Of a DNA stretch of 39,335 nucleotides, positions 24,523 through 34,082 are shown one piece after another. Numbering within the stretch: the stretch's first letter is position 1; each line of letters opens with the position of its first letter. Position numbers and translations under genes: made by a program. The notes under the pieces are model-generated. The model did no database searches. It was given only the letters and a program-made list of their open reading frames with translations, and was not told where the DNA came from. Source of the stretch: Thermoplasmata archaeon (GTDB taxonomy: Archaea; Thermoplasmatota; Thermoplasmata; Thermoplasmatales; ARK-15); assembly GCA_023261755.1 (NCBI GenBank), contig JAGDXS010000022.1, forward strand, positions 1-39,335. Direction: 5' to 3'.

Positions 24523-25632
24523 ATGAAAAATAGTAAGATTGTATTGTTATTTTTAATTTCCACATTATCACAATTCCCTCTTTCAATGATTAGATTCATC
24601 GTTCCAATACAGGCTAAGGATTTAGGTGCAAATTTTTTTATTCTTGGTTTAATGGGCATGGCCTATGGCCTCGTTTACATTTTGCTCGCAGGATACTTTG
24701 GTAAAATTTCTGAAAAATTTGGTCATAAAAGAATGATTTATATCGGTCTTTTACTGTATGCAATTGTAATTCTTCTCTATTTAATAATTAAAAATCCGCT
24801 ATTTTTTATTTTCATAAGAGGTGGCGAGGCTATAGGCATGGCCATGGTATGGCCGTCAATAGAGGCTTTCTCTCAATTCGCTCATGAAAAGAGGATAGAG
24901 CACTCTGTCATGGTATATACCCTATCCTGGAGCGTGGCCGCATCCTTGGCGCCATACATAGGGGCATTATTCATCAAAGATTTTGCCATTGCTATATTGT
25001 TAATCTTTTCAGTTTCAATTGCGGGCTCGATTGTATCCTATCTATTGCCTGTTAAAAATTATGCCATTCTGGAAGAGAGAAAAAATTATGAAGTAAACCT
25101 ATTTTTTGAAATCCTGATTCCAATTTTTATATATGGCTTCAATTCATCCGTAGTATTATCTTTTTATCCAGCCTTTGGTTTGGAGGCAAATTTAAATGCA
25201 TATTACACTGGAATCATCATGACAGTATCTGGAATATTCATGATCATAGCATTTTTATTTTCAGGATTATTTTTTTATAAAATGAAAAAACATGTATTGA
25301 TTTTAGGATTTTTGCTTCAATTACTCTTCTTTTTCACTGCATACAATTTTAGTTTTATTGTTCAGATAATTTCACTTTCAGGTATATATTTCGGAGAAGG
25401 TTTGATCTATTACAACGTTCTTTTTAATATCGTGAAATCATTTCAAAGGAATGTGGGATCTAAAACTGGTTTGTTTGAAACGTCAATTGGCCTGGGAAGC
25501 GTTCTAGGTCCACTCATAGGAGGCTTGCCTACCATATTTGGATTAAGATTTCCATGGATAGTTAGCTTTGCAGCTTCACTTGCAGTGTTAATTATATATA
25601 TAATATATATTATTTATAATAAAATTAATTAA
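24523..25632 (+). CDS. MFS-type transporter
   Basis: This is a 369-residue membrane protein of about eleven to twelve helices. The loop between helices 2 and 3 reads GYFGKISEKFGHKRMIYIG, the major-facilitator signature (G-x3-D/E-x2-G-x-K/R). The second half begins near 185 with FFEILIPIFIYGFNS. GLGSVLGPLIGGLPTIFG in helix 11 is typical of drug/sugar exporters. The substrate is unknown. It is divergent from the proton ATPase gene. The last codons (IIYIIYIIYNKIN) are spelled by an AT-only run, which is coding rather than regulatory. Confidence 0.88.
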   Translation: MKNSKIVLLFLISTLSQFPLSMIRFIVPIQAKDLGANFFILGLMGMAYGLVYILLAGYFGKISEKFGHKRMIYIGLLLYAIVILLYLIIKNPLFFIFIRGGEAIGMAMVWPSIEAFSQFAHEKRIEHSVMVYTLSWSVAASLAPYIGALFIKDFAIAILLIFSVSIAGSIVSYLLPVKNYAILEERKNYEVNLFFEILIPIFIYGFNSSVVLSFYPAFGLEANLNAYYTGIIMTVSGIFMIIAFLFSGLFFYKMKKHVLILGFLLQLLFFFTAYNFSFIVQIISLSGIYFGEGLIYYNVLFNIVKSFQRNVGSKTGLFETSIGLGSVLGPLIGGLPTIFGLRFPWIVSFAASLAVLIIYIIYIIYNKIN

Positions 25633-25687
25633 ATTCTTGAATACATTTAAATAATAAAAAGTATAAGTATTTAGTTAGGGATGTTTT

Positions 25688-25903
25688 ATGCCCGAAAAAG
25701 TAAGCAATAAAATAAAAGTGATATCTGGAATAATGACTGCTATTCCATTTATTGCATTGATTTTGATACCAACATACAACAGAGTGCAGCCCGAACTGGG
25801 TGGAACACCATTTTTCTACTGGTACCAAATAGTTTGGCTGTTTTTATCAGCTGGGTTGTTCCTTGGCGCTGGCCTGATATGGCATAAGTACGGGGGCGAT
25901 TAG
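25688..25903 (+). CDS. DUF3311 small membrane protein, partner of the following symporter
   Basis: The 71-residue protein has two membrane helices (about 10-27 and 45-64) and the conserved middle NRVQPELGGTPFFYWYQIVW, the hallmark of DUF3311. Such genes regularly sit directly before sodium/solute symporter genes, and here the symporter ATG follows two bases after its stop. It is likely an accessory subunit or stability factor, by analogy with the small YhdT-type partner of the pantothenate symporter. A TATA-like ATTTAAATAAT lies about 35 bases before the start. Confidence 0.85.
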   Translation: MPEKVSNKIKVISGIMTAIPFIALILIPTYNRVQPELGGTPFFYWYQIVWLFLSAGLFLGAGLIWHKYGGD

Positions 25904-25905
25904 AA

Positions 25906-27384
25906 ATGCTTGGTTTAGCAGGTATAACTGTTTTTGTAGCTCTCTTCGCTGTGTTTATTTTTCTAGGATTCTATGCAAGAAGGTGGAGAAAAGGTGATTT
26001 AACAAAACTGGATGAATGGTCCCTAGGCGGGAGAAGATTCGGGGCTTTCGTTGTTTGGTTTCTAGTGGGTGCAGATTTGTATACAGCATACACCTTTATT
26101 GCAATACCTTCTTCAGTTTTCAGTGTGGGTGCAATATTCTTCTATGCAGTACCATATGTTTCAGTAGCATTTGGAATAGCTATGTGGGCCATGCCAAAAT
26201 TATGGAAAGTGTCAAAGGAAAAGGGCTACGTAACTGCAGCAGATTTTGTAAAGGATAATTTCAACAGCAGAAACCTTGCTATTCTTGTTGCTGTCGTCGG
26301 TATAGTTGCAGAGCTACCTTACATAGCTCTCCAGATAGTTGGTATGCTTTCTGTGCTTACAGTTATGCTTTATGGAATATCTAACTTAACCATGGTTTCA
26401 GATATTGCGTTAATACTTTCATTCATAATCCTGGCAATATTCACTTATACTAGTGGTTTGAGAGGTGCGACATTGACTGCAATATTCAAGGATATACTGA
26501 TCCTAACAACTGTTGCACTAGTTATTGTAATTGTTGCAATTGCTGGAAATTTCCATGCAGCATTTTCATCATTACCTGTTAAGTATTCGCATCTGCTTCC
26601 GTTGCAGGTGAATGCTTACTGGAGCCTTTTCCTAATGAGCGCACTTGCCCTTTACCTTTATCCTCATGCTGTGACAGGATCATTAAGTTCAAAGGATAGG
26701 AAGTCTCTGAGGTTGAGCCAATCACTTCTGCCCTTATATGGTGTGGGTCTTGCATTCCTTGCACTTTTTGGAATTCTCGTTTATGCTAACCATTCAGCAA
26801 TTTCCTTTCTGACTTCTTTTCCGGCAACTTCAAGGGGGACATATGTTGTGCCTGGGTTAATCATATTCACACTACCTGACTGGCTTGCCGGATTGGCATT
26901 CCTTGGCATATTCATTGGTGGCCTTGTTCCTGCAGCAATAATGGCCATAGCCCAGGGAAACCTTCTAACAAGGAATATTATTAAGGAAATAGCTCCGAAA
27001 ATTAAGCCTACAACTGAAACAAAGGTAGCAAAATACTCAACTGTGATATTCACGTTCATAGCATTGGGTTTTGTTTTCCTTTTCCCATTGACCTATTCCG
27101 TGCAATTGCAACTTTTGGGTGGTATTTTAATACTTCAAACATTGCCGTCCGTATTCCTCGGTCTTATGACAAATAAACTGAGCAAATATTCCCTCATGAC
27201 TGGCCTTCTTGTAGGTATAGGCCTTGGAATTTATCTCATGGAGATTGCAAACAAATTCAGCACTTGGACAACCACTCTAATTACAACTGAATTCGGTCCA
27301 TTGTTTATTGGCCTAATTGCGCTTGCGGTGAATGTGGCCATTGTCATAGTATGGTCTTTGATCGCTCTAGCAATAAAAAAATAA
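25906..27384 (+). CDS. Sodium/solute symporter (SSS family)
   Basis: The 492-residue protein has about thirteen hydrophobic helices. Early motifs are typical of the family: RRWRKGDLTKLDEWSLGGRRFG, then VWFLVGADLYTAYTFIAIPS. GYVTAADFVKDNFNSRNLA (107-125) is the usual loop, and ALALYLYPHAVTGSLSSKDRK and GGLVPAAIMAIAQGNLLTRN match the core helices. Members take up organic acids, amino acids, sugars or vitamins with Na+ or H+. A monocarboxylate is plausible given the DUF3311 partner, but the substrate is not established. It is operonic with the DUF3311 gene (two-base gap) and followed by a T-rich terminator. Confidence 0.93.
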   Translation: MLGLAGITVFVALFAVFIFLGFYARRWRKGDLTKLDEWSLGGRRFGAFVVWFLVGADLYTAYTFIAIPSSVFSVGAIFFYAVPYVSVAFGIAMWAMPKLWKVSKEKGYVTAADFVKDNFNSRNLAILVAVVGIVAELPYIALQIVGMLSVLTVMLYGISNLTMVSDIALILSFIILAIFTYTSGLRGATLTAIFKDILILTTVALVIVIVAIAGNFHAAFSSLPVKYSHLLPLQVNAYWSLFLMSALALYLYPHAVTGSLSSKDRKSLRLSQSLLPLYGVGLAFLALFGILVYANHSAISFLTSFPATSRGTYVVPGLIIFTLPDWLAGLAFLGIFIGGLVPAAIMAIAQGNLLTRNIIKEIAPKIKPTTETKVAKYSTVIFTFIALGFVFLFPLTYSVQLQLLGGILILQTLPSVFLGLMTNKLSKYSLMTGLLVGIGLGIYLMEIANKFSTWTTTLITTEFGPLFIGLIALAVNVAIVIVWSLIALAIKK

Positions 27385-27407
27385 ATTTTTAATTTTATTT
27401 TTTCAAG
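27385..27407 (+). terminator. T-rich terminator after the symporter gene
   Basis: Three T-runs (five, four and six T) follow the stop codon directly in the plus direction, enough for archaeal termination. Confidence 0.5.
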
Positions 27408-27439
27408 AAAAGCTTTCACAACTTCCTCATAATTGAATT

Positions 27440-27688
27440 CTATTGCTTAGTATCTTTCTGTAGTAAAACAATATACCTTTCCAAACCCTTTAAGAGAACA
27501 GTTTCAGGGCCCTTCAAATGTAATTCATTGTATGCGCTTACGGCACCCATAAAAGTAGTTGCGGCCATTATTAAAAATGTTTCTTTATCAATATAATCAG
27601 GAAGTATACTATCAGATAATAAACCATCCTTTCTTACTAATGCGTAACTTTCAATTCCAATTTCTTTTAATGTGTTAATATCTAACAT
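27440..27688 (-). CDS. Roadblock/LC7-like small protein
   Basis: The 82 residues run IESYALVRKDGLLSDSILPDYIDKETFLIMAATTFMGAVSAYNEL then ETVLLKGLERYIVLL. This strand-strand-helix-strand pattern, with K/R-DGLL-x-D/S and a middle helix of small residues, is that of archaeal/bacterial Roadblock domains, which regulate small Ras-like GTPases. It is at the short end of the family. No GTPase or MglA-like gene is in the window, so a partner must be elsewhere. It stands alone on the minus strand between two plus-strand units and has no ribosome binding site. Confidence 0.65.
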   Translation of the reverse strand: MLDINTLKEIGIESYALVRKDGLLSDSILPDYIDKETFLIMAATTFMGAVSAYNELHLKGPETVLLKGLERYIVLLQKDTKQ

Positions 27689-27787
27689 ATTTTTTTACAT
27701 CTTTAAAATTTCTTTATTAATAATTTTCTATCCTTTTGACAAATTAAATTTTAAAATCTATTAAAAAAGATTAATAATTGTGCAACA

Positions 27788-27795
27788 TTTAAATA
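27788..27795 (+). promoter_or_regulatory. TATA-like box for the phosphoesterase operon
   Basis: TTTAAATA is centred about 25 bases before ATG 27817 with no ribosome binding site between, as expected for a leaderless promoter. Confidence 0.5.
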
Positions 27796-27816
27796 TTAAT
27801 TTCCAATTCTAAAAAT

Positions 27817-29259
27817 ATGCACAAAATAACTGCAATAATAATTTCCATAATTTTGATCATCATTCTATTTTCACCCTTGGCATACGCTCAAAATTCTAAC
27901 AATACAAAAACGCCCATAAAGCATGTTATTACAATCCTTTTTGAAAATCACACATTTGATAATTTCTTTGGACTTTATCCCATGGACAATTATTCATGGA
28001 ACAGAACAATAATTAAGAATATGGTAATTCCTAATGGATTGATCAACACACCCTATTTAAAAGAATTAAAGCCTGTTAAAAATGGTGAATATTCAACAAT
28101 AGATCCCATTGAGGGATATACAGCTTACCATATTGACTGGGATAATGGTAAAATGAACAATTTTATAAATGGTAGTGGAATTCAATCAATGACCTATTTT
28201 ACATCATATCAGCTTGGCCTTGAATGGTCCATAGCAAGTGAATATTCAATTGCAGACAACTATTTTGCGCCTCAGCTATCTGAAAGTGCGCCAAATACAT
28301 TATATTATATTGCAGGCTTCACTCCAGTGATAAATGATTATGGCCCTCCGCCATCATTCTCCATCAACGAAACCATATTTGGAGAACTTTCACATTATGG
28401 AATATCTTGGAATATTTATGTTGGTAATAAAAACACGAATAATTTTGATGATATGCAGAAATATCTTTATGATTGGAATAGTTATTCATACCATTTAAAA
28501 AATTGGTCTGATCTTATAAATGAATCGTACAATGGCACTTTGCCCTCCGTGAGCTACGTTTTTTCACAGAACAGCAATGGATACAGCCAGGCGGCTCCGG
28601 AAAATGTTGAAAAAGGTGAAATATGGCTTGCTTATTTAATAAATAAAATAGAATTGAGCCCTGTATGGAATTCAACGGCAATTTTTATAACATACGATGA
28701 CCCAGGAGGATATTTTGATCATGTCTCCCCCCCAAAATTGGATGGTGTTCAGCTAGGAATGAGATTACCCCTAATAGTAATTTCACCGTATGCAAAAGAA
28801 GATTATGTATCAAATACGTTGATGACACATACATCCATACTGGCTTTTATAGACTATAATTGGAATATACCAGCCTTGAATAAATTCGTGAGCGATTCAA
28901 ATTTACCCTTGGACATGTTTAATTTTATACCATACGCTAATGGAAACGTTGCTAGGCCACCTATTAATATTGATCTTGAAAAAAATTTGCCCAGTAACCT
29001 TGATCTCTCTCTAAGGCCAGAAAATATTACCTTGAATTTCTCTTATATGTTTCCCTTTGTACCTCAATTCAATTATTCATCATTGCCCTATAATAGGACA
29101 GGATATTCCAATTCCACATTATCGGAGCTTGGTTTCTCTACCTATCTGAATACTGATAAAATAATCGTACCATTTTATTACGAACCATGGTTCTTTTTAT
29201 TATTGATCATAATAGGCATTGTAATGCTAATTGTATATGGTGGTTCACATGAAAAATAG
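27817..29259 (+). CDS. Secreted, membrane-anchored phosphoesterase (phospholipase C/acid phosphatase family)
   Basis: Members hydrolyse phosphate esters, either phospholipid head groups (bacterial phospholipase C) or phosphomonoesters (AcpA). A signal peptide occupies residues 1-24 (cleavage after AYAQ region). The family signature LFENHTFDNFFG (E43, N44, D48) and the second metal motif YDDPGGYFDHVSPP (Y293-H302) are intact. SESAPNTLYYIAGFTP matches the central loop. A C-terminal helix (about 455-474) ends in GGSHEK, so the catalytic part should sit outside, tethered. Numerous Asn-x-Ser/Thr sites suggest glycosylation. At 480 residues it is typical. The substrate is uncertain: archaeal lipids are ethers but retain phosphate heads. 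It overlaps the next gene by 11 bases, giving a three-gene operon. Confidence 0.9.
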   Translation: MHKITAIIISIILIIILFSPLAYAQNSNNTKTPIKHVITILFENHTFDNFFGLYPMDNYSWNRTIIKNMVIPNGLINTPYLKELKPVKNGEYSTIDPIEGYTAYHIDWDNGKMNNFINGSGIQSMTYFTSYQLGLEWSIASEYSIADNYFAPQLSESAPNTLYYIAGFTPVINDYGPPPSFSINETIFGELSHYGISWNIYVGNKNTNNFDDMQKYLYDWNSYSYHLKNWSDLINESYNGTLPSVSYVFSQNSNGYSQAAPENVEKGEIWLAYLINKIELSPVWNSTAIFITYDDPGGYFDHVSPPKLDGVQLGMRLPLIVISPYAKEDYVSNTLMTHTSILAFIDYNWNIPALNKFVSDSNLPLDMFNFIPYANGNVARPPINIDLEKNLPSNLDLSLRPENITLNFSYMFPFVPQFNYSSLPYNRTGYSNSTLSELGFSTYLNTDKIIVPFYYEPWFFLLLIIIGIVMLIVYGGSHEK

Positions 29260-29797
29260 AATAAACAGCGTTTTGAAATTTATATCAATTCCCATTTTCT
29301 CATTATTTGTTACTTTAACATCTTCCTATTCAATGAACTTGATCTATTTAATAGGAGATTCAAGGCTCCTTTTACCATTGTTTTCAGGCATTCTAATCGG
29401 CACTCTTCTATTTGCAATTTCTGGATCCTTTTTTAAAAAATATTCTTTTGTTTCCGGTATTATAATAGCAATGATAGCTATTATTTTAGCCAATTACGTG
29501 ATCTATATAACAGACATGGTTATCAATTCAATAGATCTTTTTTTGGTAAGCCTTCTTGTAACATCACCAATAATGCCCATCTCACAATTTTTTGAATATG
29601 GATTGTACATAAAGAAAAAATTAGTTTATTCAATTGCTGCTTCAATCATTTTTATTGCTTTAATTACAATATTCGCATTCCTTTATGAAATGTCAGGCCA
29701 GACAATTTTACCGCTTGGAATTTCCATCTTTGGGTATGCATCATTAATTATTTTTTTAATAATGATCTTTAAAAGAGATGAAAAAAATGGAAAATAA
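29249..29797 (+). CDS. Membrane protein between phosphoesterase and AGPS-like genes
   Basis: This is a 182-residue protein (from ATG 29249) with about six hydrophobic helices and a charged tail (FKRDEKNGK). I do not recognise a family. GGTGG five bases upstream, within the end of the previous gene, decides the start over an in-frame ATG at 29231. The overlap of 11 bases with each neighbour shows tight translational coupling. Position suggests a role with the phosphoesterase or the flavoenzyme, perhaps in lipid handling, but nothing in the sequence proves it. Confidence 0.75.
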   Translation: MKNRINSVLKFISIPIFSLFVTLTSSYSMNLIYLIGDSRLLLPLFSGILIGTLLFAISGSFFKKYSFVSGIIIAMIAIILANYVIYITDMVINSIDLFLVSLLVTSPIMPISQFFEYGLYIKKKLVYSIAASIIFIALITIFAFLYEMSGQTILPLGISIFGYASLIIFLIMIFKRDEKNGK

Positions 29798-31343
29798 AAT
29801 TTATTCACTTTGGGGCGATGAAAAAAAGTTGTTCAAGACAAATGAAGCCCTTTATGATTATATATTCAAAATGCTGAATGTGGAAAAAAGCAACATAGAA
29901 TGGGATGGTTATTACACATTAAACAATCTGGGCATTGATGAAAAACTTAAGGAAAAGCTTCTTCAATGTTTGCCCTTGGAAAGAATATCATTCGATGCAA
30001 AGGAAAGATTCTACCATTCAATAGGCAAGGGATCAATTGAATATGCAAGATTGATAGAAAAAAGGGATTTTAGAATTGTTGATGCAGTAGTTTATCCAAA
30101 AGAGGATGAAATACCATGTCTTTTCAATAAATTAACAGATACAGAATTCATTACATTCGGTGGTGGTACATCTGTAACTGGAGGTATTCTGCCTTCAGGC
30201 AAAAAAAGATATTCCATTAGCATAGATACAAGGAATTTGGATTATTTTGATCTTGACATTGATTCAATGATCCTTGAAGCGGGTGCAGGAATAAAAGGCC
30301 CGGATCTGGAAGAAAATTTAAAAAGATTCAATTTAACACTGGGTAATTTTCCTGAATCTTTTGAGTATTCAACTCTGGGTGGATGGATAGCCACAAATGC
30401 AGCCGGTCAGGAATCAAACAGGTATGGAAAAATAAAGGACATGGTTCTGGGTGTTAAATTAATAAATCCATCTGGAATTTATATAGATCATAAAGTACCT
30501 GCTGAATCAGCATTTTTTAGAATTTCTGACATTGCTGTTGGAAGCGAAGGATCTTACGGAATAATAACAAGAGCATGGTTAAAGGTGCATAAAATACCTG
30601 AAAAGTTATTTTTTAAATCATACATGTTCAGAAACTTTGAAGAAGGCCTGAATGCAATCAGGGATGAGTTCACACAAGGAAATTCTCCTATGGTTTCAAG
30701 GCTATCCGATGAAACAGAAACATATCTATCCATGCTTGCAATAGAGGATAATATACTTACAAAATTATTTAAATCCTATTTAAAATCAAGGAATGTTCTT
30801 GACAAAGGATCTATTCTTATAGTGATGGATGACAAAAAAGTAAACTTGCATGGTGGAATAGGTTTAGGTTCAACGCCGGCAAAGCTTTGGAAAAAAACAA
30901 GGTATGACAGGCCATATATGTACAATGAATTGTTAAAGCATGGTATAATTGCCGAAACTATAGAAACTTCCACACCCTGGTCCTCAGCGTACTTGCTTTA
31001 CAAAAATGTTATTTCATCATTCAATGAAAAAATAATTGAATTGAATTCTAGAGGAATAATAATGTGCCATGCATCACATGAATATGTCTCAGGAACAGCT
31101 TTATACTTTACATTCCTCTTCTATTCCAAGAATAATAAAGAAGAAGTTCTGAAAGAATTAAGAAGAAACGTAATAAATTCTATTCTTGAGCATGGAGGAT
31201 CAATTTCACATCACCATGGTATTGGCACATATTTAAGCGATGAGTTCATTTTCTACAAGGGGAATACAATGAAAATAATAAGATCATTGAAAAAAAATTT
31301 TGATGAAAATAATGTATTGAACCCAGGGATCATAAAATATTGA
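29787..31343 (+). CDS. FAD-binding oxidase of the alkyl-dihydroxyacetonephosphate synthase (AGPS) type
   Basis: AGPS exchanges the acyl chain of acyl-DHAP for a fatty alcohol, making an ether bond. Relatives such as D-lactate/glycolate oxidases share the fold. The PCMH FAD domain shows FGGGTSVTGGILP (125-137), FPESFEYSTLGGWIATNAAG and NRYGKIKDMVLGVKL, and IAVGSEGSYGIITRAWLKV. The cap domain keeps features specific to AGPS: TSTPW, the EYVSGTALYFTF stretch with the position of the catalytic Tyr, and SHHHGIG with His475-477, the His triad of AGPS. At 519 residues the length fits bacterial AGPS-like enzymes. ATG 29787 is preferred over 29778 because GAGATGA lies five bases before it. It overlaps the preceding gene by 11 bases. 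The real substrate in an archaeon is unknown. Confidence 0.85.
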   Translation: MENKIYSLWGDEKKLFKTNEALYDYIFKMLNVEKSNIEWDGYYTLNNLGIDEKLKEKLLQCLPLERISFDAKERFYHSIGKGSIEYARLIEKRDFRIVDAVVYPKEDEIPCLFNKLTDTEFITFGGGTSVTGGILPSGKKRYSISIDTRNLDYFDLDIDSMILEAGAGIKGPDLEENLKRFNLTLGNFPESFEYSTLGGWIATNAAGQESNRYGKIKDMVLGVKLINPSGIYIDHKVPAESAFFRISDIAVGSEGSYGIITRAWLKVHKIPEKLFFKSYMFRNFEEGLNAIRDEFTQGNSPMVSRLSDETETYLSMLAIEDNILTKLFKSYLKSRNVLDKGSILIVMDDKKVNLHGGIGLGSTPAKLWKKTRYDRPYMYNELLKHGIIAETIETSTPWSSAYLLYKNVISSFNEKIIELNSRGIIMCHASHEYVSGTALYFTFLFYSKNNKEEVLKELRRNVINSILEHGGSISHHHGIGTYLSDEFIFYKGNTMKIIRSLKKNFDENNVLNPGIIKY

Positions 31344-31347
31344 GAAA

Positions 31348-33966
31348 TTAGAATTTAAATGCTTTTGCTAAAGCCTTTTCTGCTCCTTTTAAGTTCAATG
31401 ATTCCAATTTTATTTTTCCCTCATCCAAAATTGATTTATCATTAAAATTCTTATAAAAATACAGACCTGAGATAATTTTTAACTTGGCGGAAAGATAGTT
31501 TATTTCCTGTTCATCAAAATTTTTTATATTTTCTTTGAATATGGAAATCGATCTTTGATCCTTTTTTTCAGCTAAGACCATGGATTTCAAAATATCTAGA
31601 TTCCATTTTATGAATTTCATTTCATCTATGTATTCTATTCTATCGAATACTGAAATAATTTTCAAGAACTCATCATCTAGGCCATTTTCAAAATATTTTT
31701 TAAATGCAAGCATTTGGGAGAAATCTATCAAATCAATTAAATCATTTGTTGTAGGATTATTCAATTTTTCTTCAATATAATTATAATATAATTCAATTGC
31801 ATTCTCCAGATCACCTGAATAAAAATAATACAATGGATGGAATAAATCAGCAAAGTCTGAATAAATCTTAATTTCTGAATCCTTAAGTTTTTCAAAATCA
31901 TCAAGCCAGTTTCCATCAATTCCCTTAATCTTGAGTATCAGATTTTTTAGAATTTGAATTTCTATTTTTTCAAAATATAATTCTTTTCTATTCGAAATAT
32001 TTTCACCTATATTTATGAAATTTTCAGCATCATCAATACTGCCTGTCATTACCAATGAAATAAATAAGTTTATTATTGCATGCAAAGCCGTTCTATAGTT
32101 CTTGTCTGCAATTGAAAGACCGATGGCCCTTTTCATTAAGTCTATAGATTCTTTTATATTGCCTTCAAATACATTTATTATTCCAAAATTTAAAGATAAT
32201 ATTCTAATGAAATTTGGAATCCAAAACTTTTCTGCAATTTCCCTTGCTTTGGAATAATAATATTTCCCTTTTATAATATTTTCAACGGATAATGCATTGC
32301 CCATGTTTATGTATGCTGCGGCCAAATCATAATTATTGTTTATATTTTCACAAATGATTTTAGATCCTTTGTATAAATTGAACGCTTTTGAAAATTCTCC
32401 CCTATCAAACATTATATGACCCAAATATCTTAATGCAATTTCTTCAGATACTGGATCTGAAGCTTCCCTTGAAATTTCAACTGTATCGTTGAGTATTTTT
32501 TCACTCATTTCATAATTTTCAATTCCGAAAAAATATGTACCTATTCCCAGGCTAGCTCTAGCTTTCTGAATTTTATTCTTTGCTTTGATGAACGCCAGAT
32601 CATAATATTTTTTCGAATTTTCAAGATCATTTATTTTGAAAAGGGCTTCAGCATAATTTATTATGTTATCAACATTTTCAGGATCCCTTTCAAGGATTTT
32701 TTTTGTTAAATTTATTATGCCTTCAAAATCCTCATAAAGTTTTAAAATTTCTATTGTATATTGGATAACATCATTATCTTCAGTTTTAATTGATGATGCC
32801 AAAGTCAGTGCTTTCAGAGCATTATAAAAATCTCCAGATTTATAGAATTCCTTCCCCGCATTTGAAAGATATTTATATGCAATTTCGAAATTTTCTGCAT
32901 AATAATAATTGATTCCGGCATTGAATGCATCATTTTTTTCTTCAAAGTACATTGCAATTTTTGATCTAATATCCCTGATCTCATGTTTATCGAACACTTT
33001 TTCCAAATTCACAATCAAATCTTTATCTTTTAAATATACATGATCATTTATTTCGTAAATTACATTTTTCCTAATTAAATTTTCATATGATAATAAAAAT
33101 TTTTGTGTATCCATACCCGTCAGATTTAAAAGAGTCATTGATTCTATATTTTCATTTAATATATATAAATAAAGCAAAATTATTTTCTCCTCCTTTGTCA
33201 TTATTTCTAAAATATTTTCTTTCTGACTAGATAAAATTTCCCTGATTTCATCAAATGTTTTTGATGATAATGATCTGTTAAAAGTTTTTTCTATAATGTA
33301 ATTCCTATTTTCCAAGATTCGAATGAATTTAAAAAATTCATTAAAATTATTCTTTGATATACCATAAATTAGGAATGTTACAGGTTCAGGTAAATCATAA
33401 CCAATTTCGGAAATGATCCTTTGAACTTCCTCAGGTGAATATGGCAGCAATAAAATTTCCAATGCACCTGTTGTTTTCAATACATTAATTAAATTCTCAA
33501 GATCATAATTTCTTTTGTTATTGTTGTATATTCCAATTATTCTCGCTTTTACTTTATCCTTTAGAAAATTGGATGCTATGTAAAAAAATAGATCAATGTT
33601 TTCTTTATCCATATTTTCCATGTTGTCCAATACAAAATAAAGATTGTCAAAATTTTTTAATTCTTCCATCTTTGCCATTATTAAATAGTATATCATTTCT
33701 GAATTTTTATTTGCCTCCCTTGGAGAGATTGCATTAGCTAAGGATATATATTTTCTAACAGAATCGATTAAATCCAATGATTCCAACAACTTTTTCTGAT
33801 TATCCTCACCCTTTTCGTAATTTATATATTTCACTACTGATTTATCCTGAGATAAAATTTTCTTTATTTTAAATGTTTTTCCAATGCCTTCTAAACCAGT
33901 GAATATTAATACATTTGATTTCTCATTTTTTAATATGTTTTCCAAATTTTCTATATTGATCTCCAT
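31348..33966 (-). CDS. STAND/AAA+-type ATPase with TPR array
   Basis: This large protein of 872 residues begins almost directly with the ATPase. Walker A is GLEGIGKT (24-31), Walker B is LYFVLDN with D114. A following helical and winged-helix-like part (about 200-335) precedes a long series of TPR-like helix pairs (about 350-860; for example ALRYLGHIMFDRGEFSKAFNLYK and AAAYINMGNALSVENIIKGKYY). This order (NTPase, winged helix, TPR) is that of STAND signalling ATPases such as MalT, but no effector or DNA-binding domain is attached at either end. The frame can open at TTG 33969; ATG 33966 is chosen. It converges with the AGPS-like gene (stops four bases apart) and is divergent from the duplicated-domain gene at 34083. 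Role: a sensor or scaffold is plausible. Confidence 0.8.
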   Translation of the reverse strand: MEINIENLENILKNEKSNVLIFTGLEGIGKTFKIKKILSQDKSVVKYINYEKGEDNQKKLLESLDLIDSVRKYISLANAISPREANKNSEMIYYLIMAKMEELKNFDNLYFVLDNMENMDKENIDLFFYIASNFLKDKVKARIIGIYNNNKRNYDLENLINVLKTTGALEILLLPYSPEEVQRIISEIGYDLPEPVTFLIYGISKNNFNEFFKFIRILENRNYIIEKTFNRSLSSKTFDEIREILSSQKENILEIMTKEEKIILLYLYILNENIESMTLLNLTGMDTQKFLLSYENLIRKNVIYEINDHVYLKDKDLIVNLEKVFDKHEIRDIRSKIAMYFEEKNDAFNAGINYYYAENFEIAYKYLSNAGKEFYKSGDFYNALKALTLASSIKTEDNDVIQYTIEILKLYEDFEGIINLTKKILERDPENVDNIINYAEALFKINDLENSKKYYDLAFIKAKNKIQKARASLGIGTYFFGIENYEMSEKILNDTVEISREASDPVSEEIALRYLGHIMFDRGEFSKAFNLYKGSKIICENINNNYDLAAAYINMGNALSVENIIKGKYYYSKAREIAEKFWIPNFIRILSLNFGIINVFEGNIKESIDLMKRAIGLSIADKNYRTALHAIINLFISLVMTGSIDDAENFINIGENISNRKELYFEKIEIQILKNLILKIKGIDGNWLDDFEKLKDSEIKIYSDFADLFHPLYYFYSGDLENAIELYYNYIEEKLNNPTTNDLIDLIDFSQMLAFKKYFENGLDDEFLKIISVFDRIEYIDEMKFIKWNLDILKSMVLAEKKDQRSISIFKENIKNFDEQEINYLSAKLKIISGLYFYKNFNDKSILDEGKIKLESLNLKGAEKALAKAFKF

Positions 33967-34082
33967 CAAAAAAATTATTGTTTTGTATTATTAAAACTTT
34001 TCAAGCTAAAATTCTATATTTAAAAAAAGTTTATAAAGTCATAGATGAATAACTGATTAATATCAAAAAATGAGGTTTAATT
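33967..34082. promoter_or_regulatory. Divergent promoter region of the STAND/duplicated-protein pair
   Basis: The interval of about 115 bases contains GTTTATAAAG at 34029-34038, a good TATA box for the plus-strand gene, and GAGGT (34073-34077) seven bases before its ATG. The minus-strand gene has an A/T stretch but no clear ribosome binding site. The layout allows shared control of both genes. Confidence 0.5.

Noticed and set aside
25590-25632. An A/T-only alternating run resembling an origin or promoter
   Set aside because: It spells the last codons of the MFS gene (repeats of Ile-Tyr) and is explained by coding low complexity.
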